Assembly (NCBI GenBank): GCA_022790685.1
Contig: JAAVXQ010000063.1
Span: 1-50,444 of the forward strand
DNA: 50,444 nucleotides
Direction: 5' to 3'
DNA from: Clostridia bacterium
GTDB taxonomy: Bacteria; Bacillota; Clostridia; TANB77; CAG-508
The position numbers and the translations under genes are program-made. Shown piece after piece: positions 1 through 9,777 of the stretch; position 1 is the stretch's first letter, and each line of letters opens with the position of its first letter. The notes beneath the pieces are model-generated. The model saw only the letters and a program-made list of their open reading frames with translations, was not told the origin of the DNA and searched no databases.

Positions 1-585
1 AGATGTATGAATTCTTCCACTACTTTCTGTATCTGGAACTCTTTGAACTCTATGAACACCACTTTCAAATTTAAATCTACTATATGCACCTTTTCCAGTA
101 ATCATAAAAGATATTTCTTTATATCCACCAAGACCAGTTTCGTTTTCATTTACAACTTCTATTTTAAAATGTTTTCTTTCTGAATACATTGAATACATTC
201 TAAATAATGTTCCAGCAAATAAAGCAGCCTCATCTCCACCAGCTCCAGCTCTTATTTCACAAATAACATTATTATCGTCATTTGGATCTTTTGGAATTAA
301 TAATATTTTAAGTTCTTCTTCTATCTTAGGAAGCATTTCTTTTGCTTCTAGCATATCTGCTTCTGCAAGTTCTTTAAGTTCTGGATCATTTAGCATTTCT
401 TTTGCTTCTTCTAAGCTTTGACTTACTTTTTTATATTCTCTGTACTTCATAACAATATCTTCTATATCACTATGTTCTTTCATTAGCTTTTTCCATTCAT
501 TTTGATTAGAAATCATATCTGGATCACTAATTAACTTATTAAGCTCTTCATATCTTTTCTCTACATCTTCTAATTTTTGAAACAT
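1..585 (-). CDS. prfA: Peptide chain release factor 1, N-terminal part
   Basis: Release factor 1 recognises UAA and UAG stop codons and triggers peptidyl-tRNA hydrolysis on the ribosome. The 195 codons seen read from ATG at 585 in one open frame and run off the left edge. The conserved block EIRAGAGGDEAALFAG and the segment GVHRVQRVPDTESSGRIHT, which leads into the GGQ region of class I factors, are present; the GGQ loop itself lies outside the window. GVHRVQRVP with TES and RIHTS is the RF1 type rather than RF2. An AGAGG ribosome-binding site precedes the start. It follows the SbcC-like gene on the same strand after a gap of about 55 bases. RF1 assignment is firm; the C-terminus is simply not covered. 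Confidence 0.95.
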   Translation of the reverse strand, partial: MFQKLEDVEKRYEELNKLISDPDMISNQNEWKKLMKEHSDIEDIVMKYREYKKVSQSLEEAKEMLNDPELKELAEADMLEAKEMLPKIEEELKILLIPKDPNDDNNVICEIRAGAGGDEAALFAGTLFRMYSMYSERKHFKIEVVNENETGLGGYKEISFMITGKGAYSRFKFESGVHRVQRVPDTESSGRIHTS

Positions 586-640
586 AAAAACCTCTTTTTC
601 TCTTTTAAAATTTAGCATATATATTATAAAACATTTTTCC

Positions 641-2525
641 TTAATTTTCAAGTTTTATTAGGTTATGCTCAATTTTTAGTCTATCTAATATTTCCTTTTC
701 TCTATTTGAACAAGTAAATATAATTATCTGATTATCAGAATAATTTTTATATATATACATAAGCATATTTTTTAGTCTTTCATTATCAAAATATGCAAAG
801 GCTTCATCTAATATGATTGGCATTTTTTCATCTGTTATTTCTGAAAGAGCACTTAATCTTAATGATAAATACATTTGATCTATTGTTCCAACACTTAATC
901 TCGATGCTGGTTCATATTTTCCATTTTGAACTTCTACCTTAAGTCCACATGTATCTGATACTCTTACATTCGTATATCTATTATCAGATATTTTTGAAAT
1001 TATAGTACATAAATTTTCTATAAATTTAGGACTTATATTAGCTTTTACTTCTTCATATGCTAAATTTAAACATTCTTTTGCTATATTAAATGATGTATTA
1101 AGAGAATTTAACTCTTCTTTTTCTTCTTCTGCATCTGTGAGTTCTTCTTCAATATTTGCTAAATCTTCTATTTTACTTATTATATTTTTATTGTCTTGTT
1201 CCATTGCATGAAGTTTAAATTTTAAAGTTTGAATTCTATTTTCTTTAAGTTCTATTTCATCTAATATACTATCTAAATCTTTATTTATATTCTTTTCTAT
1301 ATAGTCTAAATCTACAATATTTTTATATTTATTTATTATTTTTTCTTTATCTTTTTCTAAGTCTTTATCTAATTTTTGTTCTTTTATTATAATTTCATTA
1401 TTATGACTTTCTATATCTTGCTTAACCATTTCTATTTCTTTTAATAATATTTGCTTTTTCTCTATATTTTTTGCATTTATTGAATGTTTTATATCATTTT
1501 TTTCTTTTAGCATCATTCCAATAAGTATAAAAATAGGTATTATTGTAAGCGAATTAACAAAGTTATTATCATTTATTATAAACATTAATATACAAAACAA
1601 GATAAATACTACTAATAGTACATAATATTTTTTTAAATCTACTGATACGTTTTCCTTATTTCCTTCTAGTTTGTTTATCTCTCTATTTAATTCCTCAATT
1701 TTTCTATAATAACTTTTTTCCATATTTTTGCCGAAAATCAATTTCAGCATTTTTAAATTTGCTATCATCTAATTCTAACTTAATATCTTTTAATAAACTT
1801 CTTTTATCTTCTTCTATTTTTATTTCTTCTTTAATTTTTTCTCTTTGATTACTATTATCATAAATACTTTCCTTATACATAGAAAGTGATCTTTTCTTTT
1901 CTAAGAGATTTCTAATTTTCCCTTCTAAGACATTAATTGGTCTTTGTGCTGTTCTATCAGTTCCTACTTCTTCATTTTGTCTTTTATTTATCTTATCCAT
2001 TGACTTTTTAAAAGATATGTTGTCATCTCCAGATGATATTAAATTACTTATTTTCTGTATTATACTATTTTGACTCGACTTACTTAATTTTATTCCATCT
2101 TGTTCTGCTATTGCTGTATTATAAAAGGTTTCTTCATCTATTCCTGTTTGTTCATAAAAGAAATTTATACCTTTATTTTTATCTATAGTAAATTCTTTAG
2201 AAATATCCTCCATTTTGTCATTATATATTATTGCGTTTTTCTTCTTAAATTCTCTATATATTTCATAAGAATTGTTGTTATCTAATGTATATTTCATTTT
2301 TCCTGAGAACTCTTCTGCTTTCCAGGGCTTAAATTTATCAAAATCTGATATTTCCTTACCATTTTTATTTTTTGACGCACCATATAGCATACTTGATATA
2401 AATTTTAAAATACTTGATTTCCCTGTTTCATTTTCTCCATAAATTACATTAATTCCGTCGCTTAAACGTATTTCTTTATTCTCAACTCTACCAAAGCCAT
2501 TTACTTTAAAATAATCTATTTTCAT
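641..2525 (-). CDS. SbcC/Rad50/YhaN-like AAA ATPase, read through a +1 frameshift at CGG
   Basis: A Rad50-like ATPase expected to pair with the SbcD-like nuclease next door for processing DNA ends. The first frame (ATG at 2525) holds the N-terminal half with Walker A GENETGKSS and a Q-loop region, then a coiled coil. It ends at a TAG soon after an in-frame CGG at 1733-1731. Skipping the C of CGG moves to the frame of the second half, which has a transmembrane-like hydrophobic stretch in the middle, more coiled coil, the ABC signature LSVGTIDQMYLSLR and Walker B MPIILDEAFAYFD. The joined product is about 627 residues, short for SbcC (about 1000) and nearer to small YhaN-like forms. Alternatively an extra A in a nearby A6 run broke the gene, but the CGG matches three other genes here. 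Neither half alone has a complete ATPase site. Confidence 0.8.
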
Positions 2526-2539
2526 AAAATCACCTCATT

Positions 2540-3604
2540 TTACATTGCTTCTAATCCTATTTCTATTGCCTTTTCAATCTCTTCCCTTGTATATTCTTTA
2601 GTTTCCAAAAGTTTTAAAGCTTCTCTTACAAATATTCCTTTTAAGGTGTCTTCTCTTGAAATAGTATCTAAGTCATAATTTATTTTTGTGTTATCCTTTA
2701 TTTTAAGTATTCTATCATTAATTACTGTGTCTAATATATCTCTTACATTTATTTCGAAGTTTCTCTTTCCTGTAAGTATGATTTTGTACATTTTATTTTC
2801 ACTCAAGTTTAGCTCTGTTAAGTGCTCTATTAGAGCTTCTTTTGAATTAAACATTTCTACATTCAATTTAAGCTCTGTAAATTCTCTTTCATCTAACTTA
2901 ACAAATTTTGTTTTAACTTCTCCATCAATAATTTCACCAACTACCATTCCATGCTCTCCAAGTTCATCAAAACCAAAAGAAATCATAGAACCTGGATAAA
3001 TTATATTTCCTGATACTTTAGGTTTATGTATATGTCCCAAAGCTATATATTCAAAGCCTAATAATTTGAGATCTTTTTCTGATATAGGATTATATGCTAA
3101 GCCTTCTTTATCCCTTCCACCATTTAAGTCTCCGTGCATTATTAAAATATTAGGTTTATTACTTTCTTTAACATTAATATAATCTAAAGGAGAACTATTC
3201 ATATAAAATTCTGTAAAACCCATACCATATATATTAGCAAAAGTAGTTTCTACTAATTCTATATTGCCTTTAAAAATATGTACATTATCATTAAATTTAT
3301 ATGTTTCATATATACTATTTTTAATATATGGATCATGGTTTCCTGGTGATATAAATATTTTTGTATTTGAAATTCCTTTAAACAATGCATTTATATAATC
3401 TATCGTTGTTTTTCTTACATATTCATGCTCATATAAATCACCTGATATAAATAAATAATCTATATTGTTTTCTTTAATATAGTCTATCATTTTTTTAAAA
3501 GTTTTTCTTTGCTCTAATCTTCTTACATTGCCTAAGTTAGATTTTGCACTTAGGACTGTAAATGGTGAATCAAAATGCATATCTGCCACATGTACAAATT
3601 TCAT
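2540..3604 (-). CDS. SbcD/YhaO-like DNA repair exonuclease (metallophosphoesterase)
   Basis: A 354-residue calcineurin-like phosphoesterase of the Mre11/SbcD/YhaO group, which cuts DNA ends with two metal ions. The metal-binding motifs appear in order: DMHFDSPF near residue 8, GDLYEH near 56, GNHDP near 92, HGDLNG and GHIHKP in the middle. The start is ATG at 3604 with a GGAGAGGG ribosome-binding site. The SbcC-like ATPase starts 14 bases after its stop, so the two are one operon and probably one complex. A promoter lies at 3636-3664. Fine assignment between SbcD and YhaO is uncertain. Confidence 0.88.
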   Translation of the reverse strand: MKFVHVADMHFDSPFTVLSAKSNLGNVRRLEQRKTFKKMIDYIKENNIDYLFISGDLYEHEYVRKTTIDYINALFKGISNTKIFISPGNHDPYIKNSIYETYKFNDNVHIFKGNIELVETTFANIYGMGFTEFYMNSSPLDYINVKESNKPNILIMHGDLNGGRDKEGLAYNPISEKDLKLLGFEYIALGHIHKPKVSGNIIYPGSMISFGFDELGEHGMVVGEIIDGEVKTKFVKLDEREFTELKLNVEMFNSKEALIEHLTELNLSENKMYKIILTGKRNFEINVRDILDTVINDRILKIKDNTKINYDLDTISREDTLKGIFVREALKLLETKEYTREEIEKAIEIGLEAM

Positions 3605-3635
3605 ACTACCCTCTCCTTTCTTTTAACGCATAGTC

Positions 3636-3664
3636 ATTCTATCATATTTACATATTTACGTCAA
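3636..3664 (-). promoter_or_regulatory. Promoter of the SbcD-SbcC-like operon
   Basis: On the minus strand TTGACG and TAGAAT are separated by 17 bases, about 25 bases before the ribosome-binding site of the SbcD-like gene. It fits a housekeeping sigma-A promoter. Confidence 0.7.
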
Positions 3665-3721
3665 TATTGCATAGAATATTTGTTCGTAAGTTTTATTCTT
3701 ATAAAATTATATTATTAAAGT

Positions 3722-3753
3722 AAAAAACCTTTAAGTATAAAACTTAAAGGTTT
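3722..3753 (-). terminator. Intrinsic terminator after the TraG-like gene
   Basis: A 12-bp perfect stem (3725-3736 with 3742-3753, loop ATAAA) is followed on the minus strand by a run of six T. It lies directly after the stop codon of the TraG-like gene. Confidence 0.85.
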
Positions 3754-3761
3754 CATTTATA

Positions 3762-5742
3762 TTAATCTTCTATTGAACCAAATAATTCATCAAATTTGGC
3801 TTCTAGCTCTTTTTGAATATCTACAAGTTCTTCTTGTCTTTTTTGTTCTTCAGCATCTATTTCTTCTTTTTTCTCTACATCCACTTTCTTTTCTTCTGGT
3901 TTCTTTTCAGTTTCTTCATCTTTAAACAAATCATCTAAAGCTTCTAAACTTTGAGCTGTTCCAGTAGAATCTTCTTTTCCTTCTTCATATGGATTATATG
4001 GGTTGTATTTTCTCCAAATACCTCTTTCTATATTAACATCATTATGATCTGTTTTAAATTTATTTACTAATCTTCCTTCTGGATATTTAAAATAATAATA
4101 CTTATTAGCTTTAATAGGTTTTATACCTTTTTCATAAATTATACAAAGATCATTATCCATTCTTCTTAATTCATCTGCTGTCATTAGAGCTCTACCCATT
4201 ACTTGGTCTGATTCACTCTTACCTTGTTTCCAATCTTCTCTATCTTTATTTACTGAAACATTATCTCTTGTTATAGTTTTTTCTCCTAATGCTTTAGAGA
4301 AATATTCAACTGTTTTTTGAGAGTTAGAACCTAAGAAAAGGTGTGTATCACAGTTACCTATAATTGTTTCATAAGACTCTTTATAAACTGCTTCTAATTG
4401 GTCTAAATTTTGTAATATAACACTAAATGATATTTTTCTACTTCTTGATGTTGATATCTTTTTATCAAAATCTGGTATTTGTCCAATGTTAGCAAACTCA
4501 TCTAGTATAAAATATGTAGGTACTGGAAGAGCTCCTCCACTAACATCTGCAAAATCATATAATTGTTGAATCATCTGTGAGAAAAATATTGTAAGTAAGA
4601 AGTCATATGCTGTATGCGTATCCGAAGATATAACATATACAGCTGTTTTCTTTTTTCCTATTTCTGGAAAATCTATTGTATCTGTTGATGTAACTTCAGC
4701 TATTTCTTTTGAATCAAATTTACCTAATTTTGATTGTAATGTTCCAAGAACTGATCCAAAAGTTTTTTCTGGCAACATTTCTATATTTTTATAATACATT
4801 CTTGCTGGATGATCCATTGGTAATTGGTTCATCAAATTAGTAAGTAAGTTATCTCCACCACTACTATTTGCTGTTCTAACAAGTTCTGAACAACTTGCTA
4901 AACTTTGTTCTTCTTTAGGTCTAACAGATTTTAAATAATATATTAAGGCTTTAAGTAACATTTCTGACATATCATCCCAGAATGGATCTGATGATTTGCC
5001 CTCTCCTTGACCTTTAACTATTGTGTTTGCTATTATATCTACATCTATTTCATTATTTATGTGATGAAGTGGGTTATACCCATCACTATTCTGTGGCCTT
5101 ACTAAATTAAGTACTTTTATTTCATATCCTTTTGATTTAAAATATCCAGCTGTCTTATCATAAAGTTCACCTTTAGGATCTGTAAATACATAAGATCCTA
5201 AAAGTTGAAGTGCATTTGGAATAACATATGATGCAGATTTACCAGCACCAGAACCTCCGTACAACTAAAACGTTTACGTTACCACGTTTATCAACTGGTA
5301 AGTAGTTCTTTTCTGCTAAAACAATACCTTTACTTCTATGTAAAACTTTGTATTGTTCTCCATTTTCACTCCAATCACTTGAACCATTTTCTATATCTTG
5401 ATATTCATGCTTTGGAAATGCTTTACATATTCCTACAAAAACAAACAATCCATAAAATAACATAAACCATTTTGTAACTGTAAAAAACATTTCTAAGTAA
5501 TTTATTGGTTCAGTTTTAAAACATAATCCAAATGCAGTACCTGGCGATACAATATATGTTCCTAGATGCTCAAAAAAGATTTGCCAGTTAAAATATGAAT
5601 CATCAGCCATTATACCATCTTTTACTGCTACACTAAATGGTGCAACACCAAAGAATATTATAACAGCTAACAATATTGCACTTACGATTAGTTTCCCTTT
5701 AATTTTATGAATTGCTCTTCTTAATCTTTCAAAAAAATTCAT
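3762..5742 (-). CDS. TraG/VirD4-type coupling ATPase, read through a +1 frameshift at CGG
   Basis: Type IV coupling proteins are membrane-anchored hexameric ATPases that deliver DNA or protein to a secretion channel. The first frame starts at ATG 5742 and encodes two membrane segments (about residues 17-37 and 90-110), then runs to NVNVLVV. There the zero frame reads CGG (5259-5257) and stops six codons later. Dropping the C gives GGSGAGKSASYVIPN, an intact Walker A whose first glycine is encoded exactly at the shift. The rest has the TDPKGELYD region, Walker B-type YFILDEFANIGQIPDFD, and a charged coiled-coil tail. The joined length is about 659 residues, normal for the family. A TTG-initiated fragment from 5264 would lack the membrane anchor. 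It is the last gene of a three-gene operon with two unknown proteins. A sequencing error is the alternative explanation. Confidence 0.85.
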
Positions 5743-5783
5743 TAAATTTCACCTTTTCTTGCGTAAAATTTTATTTTATGTGT

Positions 5784-6158
5784 TTAATCTTCTCTATCCA
5801 TATCTTCTTTGCTTTCTTTTTCTTTCTTATCCTTTACGCTGTCTTTTCCTTTTCTTGATTTATCTTTATCTTTGTCTTTGCCTTTTTCTCTACTAGGATG
5901 TGTAGAAATTATTAATCCTTTATTTTCTTCTAATTCTTGCAAAGAACCTTTTCCTTCTTGTCCGAAGTCCACATAACCACCCTTAACTGGTTTTGTTTCT
6001 TTTAAGAAAGCAGTATCTATAGTACATATTACAATTGTTGTTTCAGGATTTCCTGTAAAAGCTGCTATATGACGATTGATCTCTTCTTGGCTTACTTCTT
6101 TCTTGGCAATTTCTTTTCTACTTCCTCCACTTGGAGACTTAGCAGTATTCTCGCTCAT
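5784..6158 (-). CDS. Unknown protein with lysine-rich tail, TraG operon
   Basis: A 124-residue protein I do not recognise. The N-terminal third is polar, the middle (about residues 28-90) looks folded, and the last 35 residues are almost only K, D, E, S and R. There is no signal peptide or membrane segment. It sits 19 bases after the unknown 178-residue gene and about 40 bases before the TraG-like gene, all on one strand with one promoter. Location suggests an accessory factor of the coupling ATPase, but that is only inferred from context. Confidence 0.65.
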   Translation of the reverse strand: MSENTAKSPSGGSRKEIAKKEVSQEEINRHIAAFTGNPETTIVICTIDTAFLKETKPVKGGYVDFGQEGKGSLQELEENKGLIISTHPSREKGKDKDKDKSRKGKDSVKDKKEKESKEDMDRED

Positions 6159-6177
6159 AAAACGAACTCCTTTCTAT

Positions 6178-6714
6178 TTAGTCCTTTTTCTTCTTTTCTT
6201 CTCTAATTTCAAATGCAAAATATCTTTTGTATGGTTTTAATTTGCATTTTCCCTTTACCTCATTAGCTTCTTCATCAAAGTAAAGTGTTGGCTTTACTTC
6301 TTCTGTTGTCTCTGGATCAATTATTGAAATTGGTCTTTTCATGTTTGGTGTATAAGCAAATTCTTTATACTCCGTTTCTTCTTCGTTATATAAAGTCTTA
6401 AACTTCATAGGCATTGGTTTTTTTGATATTTTTATAACATCATAATCTAAAAATCCCATATTTACGACTACTTTTTCTTTTGCAAAAGAAAGTATTACCA
6501 AAGGATTACCATCTGGCGCAGGATTATCAATATAAAAAGTCTTCTTTTTATTTGCACCTATATATTCCTCTGAAAATTCTAGTCGTTCAACAGTATACTT
6601 TGGAGAATTTTTAGAGAATTCTTTTTCAGTTCTGTTAACTTGGTAAATAACAGTGTTTACATCTTTTGGATCTGTAACACTAAAGTATTTACCAGATAGA
6701 TTTTCTTCATCCAT
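6178..6714 (-). CDS. Unknown protein, first gene of the TraG operon
   Basis: A 178-residue soluble protein that I cannot place in a family. It has alternating beta-like stretches, few cysteines, no signal peptide and a lysine-rich C-terminus (EEKKKKD). The start at 6714 is ATG with an AAGGGGTG ribosome-binding site. It is the first gene after a promoter with perfect -35 and -10 hexamers, and is followed by the lysine-tailed protein and the TraG-like ATPase. A role with the coupling ATPase is a guess from the operon. Confidence 0.65.
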   Translation of the reverse strand: MDEENLSGKYFSVTDPKDVNTVIYQVNRTEKEFSKNSPKYTVERLEFSEEYIGANKKKTFYIDNPAPDGNPLVILSFAKEKVVVNMGFLDYDVIKISKKPMPMKFKTLYNEEETEYKEFAYTPNMKRPISIIDPETTEEVKPTLYFDEEANEVKGKCKLKPYKRYFAFEIREEKKKKD

Positions 6715-6773
6715 TAATTTTACACCCCTTTATCTAATTTGAACGCATTTCTCATTTGTATATACACTATAGT

Positions 6774-6802
6774 ATTATATCTAATATATAGCTATATGTC
6801 AA
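6774..6802 (-). promoter_or_regulatory. Consensus promoter of the TraG operon
   Basis: Minus strand TTGACA, 17 bases, TATAAT: an exact match to the sigma-A consensus. It drives the two unknown genes and the TraG-like ATPase, so this operon is probably transcribed strongly. Confidence 0.85.
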
Positions 6803-6820
6803 CGTTTTTTTGAATTTATG

Positions 6821-7717
6821 TTAACTGTTTCTTGGATTAAATGTTGATATATCATTTAACTTTGCAAAAAGCTTTTTTTCCTCTTCATTTATATGTTTTG
6901 GTATCATAATCTTTGTATCTAATATAAGATTTCCTCTACCACCTTTTCCATCTTTATATCCTTTATTTTCTATGGTTATAGTCTCACCACTTTGGATTCC
7001 AGATGGTATGTACACAAATACATCTTCATTTATTCCACTAACGGTCACTTTTGTACTTAATGCCGCTTCCCAAGGAGTTAAATATAAATCCTTTCTTAAG
7101 TTATACCCTTCTAATTTGAATTGCTTATCATTATCTATTTTTACTCTAATAAATAAATCTCCATTTTTTCCACCAGCGATTCCTGGTTTCCCCTGTCCTA
7201 CTAATCTGATTTTTTCATTGTTTTGTATTCCTGGAGGAACTTGTACTTTAAATTTTTTAAGTCCACCATCAACAGTTCTAACACCTATTGTTTGCTCTTT
7301 ACCTCTAAAGGCATCTTCTATTGAAAGGTTTATCTCTGTTTCAACATTTTCACCTTTTCTTGATTTACTTTTCTCTGAACTTTCTTTAGCTAGTCCTTCT
7401 ATATTTCCAAAAAACATATTGAAAAAATCACTAAATAATGAGTCATTACTTCTTCTACTTTCTTCGTAAGAAACCTTTTTATAGCTTTTTCCTACATTAT
7501 GATTCCACATCCTATCATATTTTCTTTTTGTAGAATTGTTTGAAAGTACTCTATATGCTTCATTTATATCTTTAAAACGCTCTTCGTTTTTTTTCTCTTT
7601 TATATTTACATCTGGATGATATTTTTTTGCTTGTTCCCTATAAGCAAGTTTAATTTGAGACATACTAACTCTGTTGCTATCCAGCCCTAAAATTTTGTAG
7701 TAATCCTTAAAAATCAT
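6821..7717 (-). CDS. DnaJ/CbpA-like co-chaperone
   Basis: A 298-residue J-domain protein. The J domain occupies residues 1-70 with DYYKILGL and the HPD motif (KKYHPDVN), which stimulates DnaK ATP hydrolysis. A serine/glutamate-rich linker follows, then two DnaJ C-terminal substrate-binding domains from about residue 125 (ETEINLSIEDAFRG). The cysteine-rich zinc finger of true DnaJ is missing, so it is the CbpA type. ATG at 7717 has a GGAGGATG ribosome-binding site. It stands alone between two other minus-strand units and has no visible heat-shock operator. Confidence 0.9.
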   Translation of the reverse strand: MIFKDYYKILGLDSNRVSMSQIKLAYREQAKKYHPDVNIKEKKNEERFKDINEAYRVLSNNSTKRKYDRMWNHNVGKSYKKVSYEESRRSNDSLFSDFFNMFFGNIEGLAKESSEKSKSRKGENVETEINLSIEDAFRGKEQTIGVRTVDGGLKKFKVQVPPGIQNNEKIRLVGQGKPGIAGGKNGDLFIRVKIDNDKQFKLEGYNLRKDLYLTPWEAALSTKVTVSGINEDVFVYIPSGIQSGETITIENKGYKDGKGGRGNLILDTKIMIPKHINEEEKKLFAKLNDISTFNPRNS

Positions 7718-7864
7718 TTAAACATCCTCCGAACTTTATTTTGTAAAAATTCTTTTTCATTATATCACTTGACCATCTCTTTGTGAAGTTTTTTTGCTAA
7801 AAAATAATAAAAAATATCCTGTAATATTTATGTAATATATTTTCATTTCATTTACTAAAAAAGT

Positions 7865-7917
7865 AAACCTAAAATTTTCTATCTGTATAATTTTTAAGAA
7901 AATTTTAGGTTTTTTTA
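7865..7917. terminator. Long hairpin terminator between yqeK and the DnaJ-like gene
   Basis: A 16-bp perfect stem (7865-7880 with 7897-7912) with a 16-base loop. The plus strand has a T7 run after it; the minus strand has TTTACTTTTTT. It lies immediately after the yqeK stop and probably ends that minus-strand transcript. Confidence 0.7.
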
Positions 7918-7921
7918 TTAA

Positions 7922-8488
7922 TTATTTTTTTATAATCAAATAATTCAGGGCTCTTACAGAATCAAGGTGTACCGTCTTTTTTGTTTTTATTCTTTCTTCT
8001 ATTGTAAATGCAATAATAAATTCCACGGTTTCATCTAAATTTTCTTTTGCCAATTCTCGTGCTTTTTCTGTATTACTATAATTTCTATCTAGACTTATTG
8101 TATCAGCTACATAAAGTATCTTTTGAAGTAAAGTCATATTTTCTTTTGCTGTTGTATGATATTTTACAGCTTCACAAATATCTTTACTTAGTCCTAAATC
8201 TTTTTCACAAATTGCTGCTCCCAACTTTGCATGTATAAGACCTTTGCTTTCTTTTTCTACTTCATCTAATTTTATACCATACTTTCCTTCTGCTAGTTTT
8301 ATCCTATCTTCTTTCGGTATTTCTTTAGCTATATCATGTACAATTCCTGCAATTTTTGCATTTTCTACATCTTCTCCATAAATTTTAGCAAGTTCTATAC
8401 ATGCCTCCATAACACATTTAGAATGATAAAATCTTTTCTCAGATAATGTATTTTTTACTTTTTCGTATATTTCTTCAAAGTCTAACAT
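7922..8488 (-). CDS. yqeK: YqeK-type HD-domain phosphohydrolase
   Basis: A 188-residue HD-superfamily protein. Members of the YqeK family hydrolyse diadenosine tetraphosphate symmetrically to ADP. The metal ligands are visible: H at RFYHSKCV, HD in IVHDIAKE, IHAKLGA, and KYHTTAKENMTLLQKILYVADTIS, the last being characteristic of the family. The start at 8488 directly abuts the ddl stop, so the two are co-transcribed. YqeK is often beside nadD and rsfS; here it is instead after ddl, which is unusual but does not change the call. Confidence 0.85.
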   Translation of the reverse strand: MLDFEEIYEKVKNTLSEKRFYHSKCVMEACIELAKIYGEDVENAKIAGIVHDIAKEIPKEDRIKLAEGKYGIKLDEVEKESKGLIHAKLGAAICEKDLGLSKDICEAVKYHTTAKENMTLLQKILYVADTISLDRNYSNTEKARELAKENLDETVEFIIAFTIEERIKTKKTVHLDSVRALNYLIIKK

Positions 8489-9724
8489 CTATTTTGCTCC
8501 CTTTGTTCCTGTTTTTGTTCCTTGCATTGCTAATATATTTTGATCATATGAAAATGTTAGTTTTTCTTTCTCACGATGTCTTTTTAAAGCTATATCTACT
8601 AGTTCATCTAATTCTTTTTCAAAGGTTTTACCACTAGCTTCCCATAAATAATAAGATAATGCACCTGGAATAGTATTAATCTCATTTACATATACTTTAT
8701 TCTCATCTTTATCTATTAAGAAATCAACTCTTGAAACTCCACTACATCCTAATGCTTTAAAAGTTTCTTTTGTTAGTTTTTCTATTTCTTTTCTTTTTTC
8801 TTCACTAATATCTGCTGGTAATTTCTTATTAGATACTGCCATTCCCTTTCCAGCACTTTTTGCTCCTATATTTCCTTTTACTCCGCTTGATAATTTACCA
8901 TTTTTTGAGCTTTTACCACCAGCCATATATTTATCAGCATATGATAATATTTCATCTGAGAAAAATGGCTCTTCACATACAGATGTCTCACTATCAACAA
9001 TATTACCAATAACAGAACAGTTTATTTCTTGCAAATTTTCAACAGCTTTTTCTACTAATATTCTATCTGAAAATTCCATAGCAAATTCAATAGCTTCTTG
9101 CAATTCTGCTTTGTTTCTTGCCTTTTTTATTCCTACGCTTGATCCTAAATTTCCAGGTTTAACAATCATAGGATAATCTATATTTTCTTCTATATCTTTT
9201 ATTACATTTTCTTCTTCTTTTATGTACTCCATAGAATAAAAAGCTTTATATTTTACAACGGGTATTCCTGATTCTTTTAATATTTTTTTCATTAATATCT
9301 TATCCATACCTACAGCAGAAGAAACTATATCTGGTCCTACAAAAGGAATTCCAAGCATTGTAAAAAATCCAGCCATGGTTCCATCTTCTACATTTGTTCC
9401 ATGTACTATTGGAAATGCAACATCAATAGTATTTAAAACCTTTTTTCCAATTAAAGGTGATGGATATCTAACTACTTTTATACTTTTTCCATCATTTACA
9501 ATTGTTACTTGATAACTTCTTTTTAGAAGCACTTCCATATCTCTATATTGATATATATCTAATAAATCATCACCTGTATACATTACTCCATTTTTAGTAA
9601 TATATATAGGTACTATTTCATATTTTTCTTCATTTATACTAGCCATTGCCTGACTCATAGTTATTACTGATATCTCATGTTCAACTGAGTTACCTCCAAA
9701 AAACACTCCTAATTTTATTTTCAT
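8489..9724 (-). CDS. ddl: D-alanine--D-alanine ligase
   Basis: An ATP-grasp ligase that joins two D-alanines for peptidoglycan precursor synthesis in the cytoplasm. It shows GVFFGGNSVEHEISV at the N-terminus, VHGTNVEDGTMAGFF, the ATP-grasp segment MIVKPGNLGSSVGIKKA, and the metal-binding end NEINTIPGALSYYLWEASG. At 411 residues it is longer than the usual 300-370. The excess is a glycine/serine/lysine-rich insertion at about residues 270-305, before PADISEEKRKE, plus a short tail. It lies 53 bases after murF and abuts yqeK, so the two last cytoplasmic steps of D-Ala-D-Ala use are encoded together. Confidence 0.93.
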   Translation of the reverse strand: MKIKLGVFFGGNSVEHEISVITMSQAMASINEEKYEIVPIYITKNGVMYTGDDLLDIYQYRDMEVLLKRSYQVTIVNDGKSIKVVRYPSPLIGKKVLNTIDVAFPIVHGTNVEDGTMAGFFTMLGIPFVGPDIVSSAVGMDKILMKKILKESGIPVVKYKAFYSMEYIKEEENVIKDIEENIDYPMIVKPGNLGSSVGIKKARNKAELQEAIEFAMEFSDRILVEKAVENLQEINCSVIGNIVDSETSVCEEPFFSDEILSYADKYMAGGKSSKNGKLSSGVKGNIGAKSAGKGMAVSNKKLPADISEEKRKEIEKLTKETFKALGCSGVSRVDFLIDKDENKVYVNEINTIPGALSYYLWEASGKTFEKELDELVDIALKRHREKEKLTFSYDQNILAMQGTKTGTKGAK

Positions 9725-9777
9725 ATTTCTTCCCTCTAACCTTACTTAAATTTTAGGTTTTTTAGGTTCCTATAAAC

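Noticed and set aside
1716..1725. A6 run and A-AAA-AAG slippery heptamer as a programmed -1 site in the SbcC-like gene
   Set aside because: A -1 shift there reaches a stop in eight codons and does not join the second half; a +1 shift is needed, and CGG lies just upstream.
2100..2285. Plus-strand frames opposite the SbcC-like gene, gyrA, gyrB, dnaX and others
   Set aside because: They are antisense shadows of well-identified genes, low-complexity, without ribosome-binding sites.
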